A stretch of DNA of 64,000 bases from NCBI GenBank assembly GCA_964350695.1, contig CAYGKM010000007.1, positions 57,502-121,501 on the forward strand, given 5' to 3'. Positions 59,680 to 64,000 of the stretch are shown piece after piece. Position 1 is the first letter of the stretch. The number at the start of each line of letters is the position of its first letter. The position numbers and the translations under genes are program-made. This DNA comes from TMED27 sp964350695. Its GTDB lineage: Bacteria; Pseudomonadota; Alphaproteobacteria; Micavibrionales; Micavibrionaceae. A model generated the notes under the pieces. That model worked only from the letters and a program-made list of their open reading frames with translations. It made no database searches and was not told where the DNA came from.

Positions 59680-62271
59680 TTAATCTTCGCTTAAATCATC
59701 AATAAATATTGCAGTGACAGCCAGATTTGAAAGAATTTGGCTGACGTCTTTTGCGCTTTGGATGAAGTCAAAGGGTTTGGGGTCACGCGGCACGACGATG
59801 GTGGAGCCGGGCGGGATTTTTACCGGTTTATAATTCCATGAGGAGACTTGGAGCGGCTGGGCGCTGCCATCGGGGTAGATGACAAATGCGCGGTCTGCAT
59901 CGGCGTGGAAGGTCAGGCCTCCTGCCTCGTCAATATAATCGAGAGGGCTTTTGCGCTCGCGGAATTGGAGGGATGCGCTGGAAAGGACTTCGCCGCGTAC
60001 ACGCACAAGGAGATTGCGTTTGGGGATGAAGATACGGTCGCCTGCCTCGAGCAGCATATCAAGTTCCGGTTGAGCGGTGAGGACGGCGGGATCGGCTTCG
60101 ATGGTGATGCGTCCTACGCCTTGGGCGGAGCGGAGTTCGGTGGCGAGGGAGCGGGCCTCGGCGATTTTGCCCGCGTTCACGCTCTTATCATCGGCTTCAA
60201 GCGCGGCGCTGACGGCGAGTTCCACTTGCGCGGCCTGGGCTTTGAAGCGGGCTTCTTCGGCGCGGCGTTCTGAATCGCGGGAGAAGATTGCGCCGTATGC
60301 GTAGGATTGGTCGGTGAGGCCGCCAGCGCGCGCCATAAGGTCGGAGATTTTATCGCCGGGCATGAGATCATAGCGTCCGGGGTTTGCGACCTCGCCCATT
60401 ATGAGGACGGAGTTGTCGGCGATCTTGGTGAATTTCTGGTTTACGCGCACGGAGTCGCCGGGGCCGATGATGATTTCATCGGGGTTGGTTTCACGGAAGT
60501 TCACGCGCATGCGGCGATCGGATGGGCCGTTATGGGAGGAGGTAACTTCGATGTTGGAGGTGTCGGCTTCTAAGGCTACGCCGCCAGCCACGGCGAGAAC
60601 GCTCTCAAGGGAGATGCCGTCTGAGATCGGGTATGCGCCGGGTTCGCGCAATGCGCCGCGCAGGAAGGTCGAGCGCTCACGCAGGAACGCGGCGAGGGTA
60701 TCGTCTTTAATCATATCCAGTTCGCTTTCCTCGCCCGATCCGTAAGCCACATTTTGGATGCGGATGTCTTTGGGCGTGGCGGAGAGGGATTTGATTTGGG
60801 CGTTGGAGAAGAGGTGGACGGTATCGCTTTCCTCCAGCGTGCGATCAAACTGGCCTTTGAGGACGAGGCGCAGCGGGAAGTCTATGAGTTTACGGGTGAG
60901 TTGGTCATCATCCCAGCGCTCGATTACGCCGATGAGAGGGTATATGTCTTGGCCGAGGACATCGTTGCTGGAGAGGAGCGCGGAGAGGGTTTTGTTTTGT
61001 GCGAGAGCGTGCAGTCCGGGGCGCAGCGTGTGGCCTTGGAGGGCGACTGTGCCGGAGCGTTTTTCTTGCCCTTTCGAGACCATGAGGATTGAGCCATCAC
61101 CGAAGATGGGGGCGAAGGCGGATTTGTTGTCATTGGTTATTTCGCTGACATGTTCTTGGCCGTTTGCGGTTACGCCGAGCTTCATGAAGCGGTTTTTACC
61201 GGGCGACAGCACGCCTCCTGCGAGCTCCAGCATTTCATTGAGGCTTAGTTTTTCTGCGTTGTCTTCGGGTTTGTGGAACATGCCGCGGGTGCGCGGGAGA
61301 ATTTCGAATATGCCCGTGCGTTTGGCTTCGCCTGCGATGGCGAGCGTCGGGCCGATGGGCGGGATGATGAGGCGGTCACCGTCGCGAAGCCCGAGATCCA
61401 TATTGGTTGAGCCATGCATCAGCAAGCCATAGAGGTCGATGAACATGCTGCGCCCGTTGCGCACAAGTTTGACTTGGCGAAGGCTGCCCGTTTTTTCGAT
61501 GCCGCCGCTTTCCATGAGGGCATCAAGGACGGTGTGGAAGACGGTGAGGGTTTTACGGCCCGGGCGTTTGACGTGGCCGACAACAAGCACACCGATTTGA
61601 CGCACGGATGTTAGAGAGACATAAGCGGTGGTGTTGTGGAGTTGTTTTGCTGCAGCTTCGATGGAGATACGCACGTGGCCAATGGAGCGTCCTGCGGCGG
61701 GGATCGGCGGGAAGTCCTGAATCAGGATTTGTCCCTGTGAGTTTACGCTATAGCGGGCGCGGTCATTGCGCTGGCCTGTGAACATGATTTCAAGCTCGTC
61801 GCCGCTGGCGAGTACGAAGTCGTCCTGCACTGCGCCGGAGGGCATAGAGGGCGCGTTTGCGGCAGCAGCGGAAAGGGCATTGCGCGCAGCATCATCGGGG
61901 ACACCGAAGAGGTCATAGCCGAATTGCTGCAGTTCATCGACGATGCGTTCGGAGTACATGACCTCAAGTGCCGAAGGTTTTGGGGCTTGTGCCAAAGGGG
62001 TTTTGAGAGCGGCGCGCGCTGCTGTTCTGGTTTTTGGGGCCGCGAGGGCTTGGGTGTCATCAAATGCGTATTGGTATTGTTCTTGAGCAGGGGCTGCGCT
62101 GAGCCCATCATTTTGAATCCGTTTGAAGCTCTCATATTGACGGATTTGGCTTTGACCTCGGGTGTCATCGACGCTCCACGGCACGACTACGGGTTCGCCG
62201 ACTTGGGCGAAAGCGAGTGCGGGAAGCGTTAAAATAAAAGCACCGAAAAGCGCAAGTTTTTTGTAAAGCAT
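59680..62271 (-). CDS. Wza-type polysaccharide export protein with multiple SLBB domains
   Basis: An 863-residue periplasmic/outer-membrane exporter. Start Met at 62271 gives a clean signal peptide (MLYKKLALFGAFILTLPALAFA); the longer frame is rejected. The Poly_export domain (about 150-215) reads DDFVLASGDELEIMFTGQRNDRARYSVNSQGQILIQDFPPIPAAGRSIGHVRISIEAA, followed by several SLBB domains: QIGVLVVGHVKRPGRKTLTVFHTVLDAL, TLAIAGEAKRTGIFEILP, RSTFLRGALREPGAYPISDGISLESVLAVAGGV, NSVLIMGEVANPGRYDLMPGDKISDLMARAGG, LLVRVRGEVLSSASLQFRE. This is larger than E. coli Wza (379 residues) and has no lipobox. It forms the outer-membrane channel for the glycan made by this locus. Confidence 0.9.
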   Translation of the reverse strand: MLYKKLALFGAFILTLPALAFAQVGEPVVVPWSVDDTRGQSQIRQYESFKRIQNDGLSAAPAQEQYQYAFDDTQALAAPKTRTAARAALKTPLAQAPKPSALEVMYSERIVDELQQFGYDLFGVPDDAARNALSAAAANAPSMPSGAVQDDFVLASGDELEIMFTGQRNDRARYSVNSQGQILIQDFPPIPAAGRSIGHVRISIEAAAKQLHNTTAYVSLTSVRQIGVLVVGHVKRPGRKTLTVFHTVLDALMESGGIEKTGSLRQVKLVRNGRSMFIDLYGLLMHGSTNMDLGLRDGDRLIIPPIGPTLAIAGEAKRTGIFEILPRTRGMFHKPEDNAEKLSLNEMLELAGGVLSPGKNRFMKLGVTANGQEHVSEITNDNKSAFAPIFGDGSILMVSKGQEKRSGTVALQGHTLRPGLHALAQNKTLSALLSSNDVLGQDIYPLIGVIERWDDDQLTRKLIDFPLRLVLKGQFDRTLEESDTVHLFSNAQIKSLSATPKDIRIQNVAYGSGEESELDMIKDDTLAAFLRERSTFLRGALREPGAYPISDGISLESVLAVAGGVALEADTSNIEVTSSHNGPSDRRMRVNFRETNPDEIIIGPGDSVRVNQKFTKIADNSVLIMGEVANPGRYDLMPGDKISDLMARAGGLTDQSYAYGAIFSRDSERRAEEARFKAQAAQVELAVSAALEADDKSVNAGKIAEARSLATELRSAQGVGRITIEADPAVLTAQPELDMLLEAGDRIFIPKRNLLVRVRGEVLSSASLQFRERKSPLDYIDEAGGLTFHADADRAFVIYPDGSAQPLQVSSWNYKPVKIPPGSTIVVPRDPKPFDFIQSAKDVSQILSNLAVTAIFIDDLSED

Positions 62272-62400
62272 GAACGAGAGCCGTTCGAAGAGAAGACTTA
62301 CATATATGAGTATGCATGCAACCATAAGGTTTGTGAATCTTTTTCCTGCTCCTATCCACGAGAACTTGGCTTTTTTGCGGCGCCGCCTTATATAAGGGGA

Positions 62401-62838
62401 ATGGTTTTGAATATGATTAAGTTAATTGTGGGCTGCGAAGATCTTGAGCAGTATGCGCTGTGGCAGGCGCAAGAGGTGATGGATTATCACGGACAGTTTG
62501 CGGTCCCTTGCTGGACTCGTTTTTCGCCGAAGCGGGCGGATGAGATTGTGCGTAGCGGGGGGGCGCTTTATCGGGTGATGAAAAGCCGGATTGTTTGCCG
62601 TTCACGGATTTTGGGTTTCGAGATGGTGGAAACAAAAAGCCACGGAAAGCGCTGCATGATCATGCAAGACCCGGAGATTATTACCACGGTCGCGCAGGCG
62701 CATCGTCCGTTTCAGGGCTGGCGATACTTTGAAGGCGGCAAAGCGCCAGCGGATAAAGGCGTGTATATTTTGGGGCAGGCAGAGGAAGAGCCGCCAGAGG
62801 AAATGGCGGATGGTTTGCGCGAGGCGGGGCTGCTTTAG
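62401..62838 (+). CDS. DUF1489-family protein
   Basis: A 145-residue cytoplasmic protein (141 from the alternate ATG at 62413) with the DUF1489 pattern: MIKLIVGCEDLEQYALWQAQ, CWTRFSPKRADEIVRSGGALYRVMKSRIVCRSRILGFEMVETKSHGKRCMIMQDPEIITTVAQAHRPFQGWRYFEGGKAPAD. The family is nearly confined to alphaproteobacteria and is of unknown function; its basic, RxRI-containing core suggests nucleic-acid binding, which is inference. Divergent from wza with about 130 bases between, including a GCGGCGCCGC palindrome and a TATATAA. Confidence 0.88.
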   Translation: MVLNMIKLIVGCEDLEQYALWQAQEVMDYHGQFAVPCWTRFSPKRADEIVRSGGALYRVMKSRIVCRSRILGFEMVETKSHGKRCMIMQDPEIITTVAQAHRPFQGWRYFEGGKAPADKGVYILGQAEEEPPEEMADGLREAGLL

Positions 62839-62842
62839 TTTA

Positions 62843-62871
62843 TTGACATAACTTTTTTTATGTGGTTTTAT
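62843..62871 (+). promoter_or_regulatory. Sigma70-type promoter of the orphan gene
   Basis: TTGACA (62843-62848) with a 17-base spacer and TTTTAT (62866-62871). The gene starts at 62905 with GGAGC 6 bases before the ATG, so there is a leader of about 27 bases. Core TTGACATAACTTT matches the other orphan-gene promoters. Confidence 0.45.
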
Positions 62872-62904
62872 GCGGTGGTTATTTTATAAAACCATGGAGC
62901 AACA

Positions 62905-63912
62905 ATGACCGAATTTTTCAAAGACCCCGCATTTATCACTCAAGATCCGGCTTATAATGAAGTTTCCTTGATGGGCCGCCTTAGCATTGTTGGTCTTAAT
63001 ACGGCGCTTGCGAAAGAGCATGACGTTCAACCTCTTTTTGATTCTGAAGGAATTGCACACGTAAAAATGGATGATGTTCCTGTTGAGGTTATTTGCGCGG
63101 CGGGCGGTTTGATGAAGCCTGTTAACTCTGATGACCCAGAGGGTCTTACCAGAATGGATTTTGCGAATCTTGCGATTGAGGAAGGCGCATTTACTATGGT
63201 TGCGGGCGCTGGGCATTATGGGCTTATGGATGGCAGCCTTATGCGCGCCGATGTTGTTGTAACGAATGGTTCCATTGGAAATTCTCATACAAAAGCGTTT
63301 AAAGACCCGCTTCCGGCTCCTTTATATTTAGTTGCGGATACATGTTTTGATGACATTGAGGGCGGTAATGCTTCAACCCTTAAGCATTTATGTGACACGT
63401 TTGAGAATCCCGCAGAGCATGTGAAGCTTTTTTCTCCGTTTTTTATTGGGCGCGGTGAAGGTTCGATTGGGACGGGGACAGGCGCGCCTACGGCTTGTGT
63501 TTTGATTGCAGCGAGCTTGCGGCAGCAAAAGGGGTATGGGCCTTTAAAGGCTACACTTCGTGGGTTTGACGGGACGTCTGATTTTCTTCCCGGTGTTGAG
63601 GAAGAACTTCCGCAGGAATATTTGGAGCGTATGGAGGCGGATGATGTTTTTGTTCGCGTTGATGGAAAAGTTTTCAAGGGACAGAAAACATTTTTAGCGC
63701 AGACATGCGAGCTTATTTATGCGGCGCATGCATATCCAGATTTGATTAAATCGCTTGAGGTTGATGGTCCTGATTCGTTTAATGCTCTGATTTTTAATGT
63801 TGAGGGCCTGCCCAGAACTGATTTTGAAATAGCTGGTCCTGATGGAAAGTTTCATTCTGTTTTTGAACAGGGGAACGCAGCGCGTCCAGCTCCTCGGACT
63901 TATGAGGTTTAA
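62905..63912 (+). CDS. Orphan protein of unknown function
   Basis: A 335-residue soluble protein without a known family. N-terminus MTEFFKDPAFITQDPAYNEVSLMGRLS; a middle with several Gly-rich turns (MVAGAGHYGLMDGSLMRADVVVTNGSIGNSHTKAF; GRGEGSIGTGTGAPTACVLIAASL) and the end LIFNVEGLPRTDFEIAGPDGKFHSVFEQGN. The alternation of short strands and Gly turns suggests a beta-rich or alpha/beta enzyme fold, but no catalytic signature is evident. It is expressed from its own promoter; AT-rich codon use resembles the orphan genes at 17-21 kb. Its stop overlaps the next minus-strand gene by 3 bases. Confidence 0.65.
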   Translation: MTEFFKDPAFITQDPAYNEVSLMGRLSIVGLNTALAKEHDVQPLFDSEGIAHVKMDDVPVEVICAAGGLMKPVNSDDPEGLTRMDFANLAIEEGAFTMVAGAGHYGLMDGSLMRADVVVTNGSIGNSHTKAFKDPLPAPLYLVADTCFDDIEGGNASTLKHLCDTFENPAEHVKLFSPFFIGRGEGSIGTGTGAPTACVLIAASLRQQKGYGPLKATLRGFDGTSDFLPGVEEELPQEYLERMEADDVFVRVDGKVFKGQKTFLAQTCELIYAAHAYPDLIKSLEVDGPDSFNALIFNVEGLPRTDFEIAGPDGKFHSVFEQGNAARPAPRTYEV

Positions 63913-64000
63913 TGCCCTTTGCGGCGACTTTCGTACTCTTTGGCTGTTTGTAAAATTGTGTATGCGACGACCGTGATGTAGGAATTGATCCTGCGGTAAT
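63909..64000 (-). CDS. Unknown gene, C-terminal end only
   Basis: The minus strand has an open frame from the window edge to a stop at 63909, ending YRRINSYITVVAYTILQTAKEYESRRKGH. The regular helix and polar tail look like a genuine C-terminus, but 30 residues do not allow a family assignment. It is convergent with the orphan gene. Confidence 0.45.
   Translation of the reverse strand, partial: YRRINSYITVVAYTILQTAKEYESRRKGH

Overview
The window looks like a chromosomal segment of a free-living alphaproteobacterium, probably of a Rhodospirillales or Micavibrio-like lineage; the genus cannot be fixed from sequence alone. The grounds are a circularly permuted two-piece tmRNA, a COQ9 homologue, GapR (DUF2312), DUF1489, an alpha-type SspB, a hemC-hemD-mic60-hemY heme/cristae operon, and an acetolactate synthase carrying the VAGEAS variant. 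Most genes are housekeeping, dense and often overlapping by 4 to 30 bases. Layout: (1) 1-11.4 kb, mainly minus strand: two tandem EamA transporters, a YdeI-like protein, ilvC, a nucleoside hydrolase, an alpha/beta hydrolase-OsmC fusion, a lipoprotein, ilvN, a decarboxylase-SET fusion, an orphan gene, and ilvB behind an Ile/Leu/Val leader peptide with an attenuator. (2) 11.7-21.5 kb: miaA, the hflK-hflC-htrA membrane quality-control operon, mrp, then folA, folB and thyA interleaved with short orphan genes that use TTGACATAAT-type promoters, some apparently leaderless. (3) 21.5-27.1 kb: permuted tmRNA, a Wzy-like protein with a TPR-like tail, the ClpXP adaptor SspB, a hydrolase, an ABC ATPase without a visible permease, a CBS protein and tRNA-Arg(CCG). 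(4) 27.1-36 kb, the most unusual region: a decayed copy of the tRNA 3' end, then a two-gene surface-protein operon. Its first gene encodes about 1730 residues with a pilin-like start, YadA-head-like repeats, an S74 intramolecular chaperone and a C-terminal membrane anchor; the second is a LamG/beta-repeat protein whose signal peptide is partly encoded by a palindromic repeat and whose last LamG module is out of frame. (5) 36-51 kb: UbiB/COQ9 (ubiquinone), a solitary DotI/IcmL-like protein, GapR, Acs, EVE, GpsA, TsaD, then hemC, a HemD-HTH-Mic60 fusion, hemY, rhomboid protease and small orphans. (6) 51.9-62.3 kb: a TSUP exporter and a polysaccharide locus (Wzy-like polymerase/ligase, GT4, Wzz-like co-polymerase, two GT2 enzymes, an unknown 585-residue protein, SLBB-rich Wza-type exporter). 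(7) 62.4-64 kb: DUF1489, an orphan gene and the edge of another gene. Functional links: tmRNA, SspB and the HflKC/HtrA operon form a protein-quality theme; ilvC, ilvN and ilvB are the branched-chain pathway split over 10 kb; hemC to hemY couples heme synthesis to inner-membrane architecture; the surface operon and the polysaccharide locus together suggest a cell with considerable investment in envelope display.
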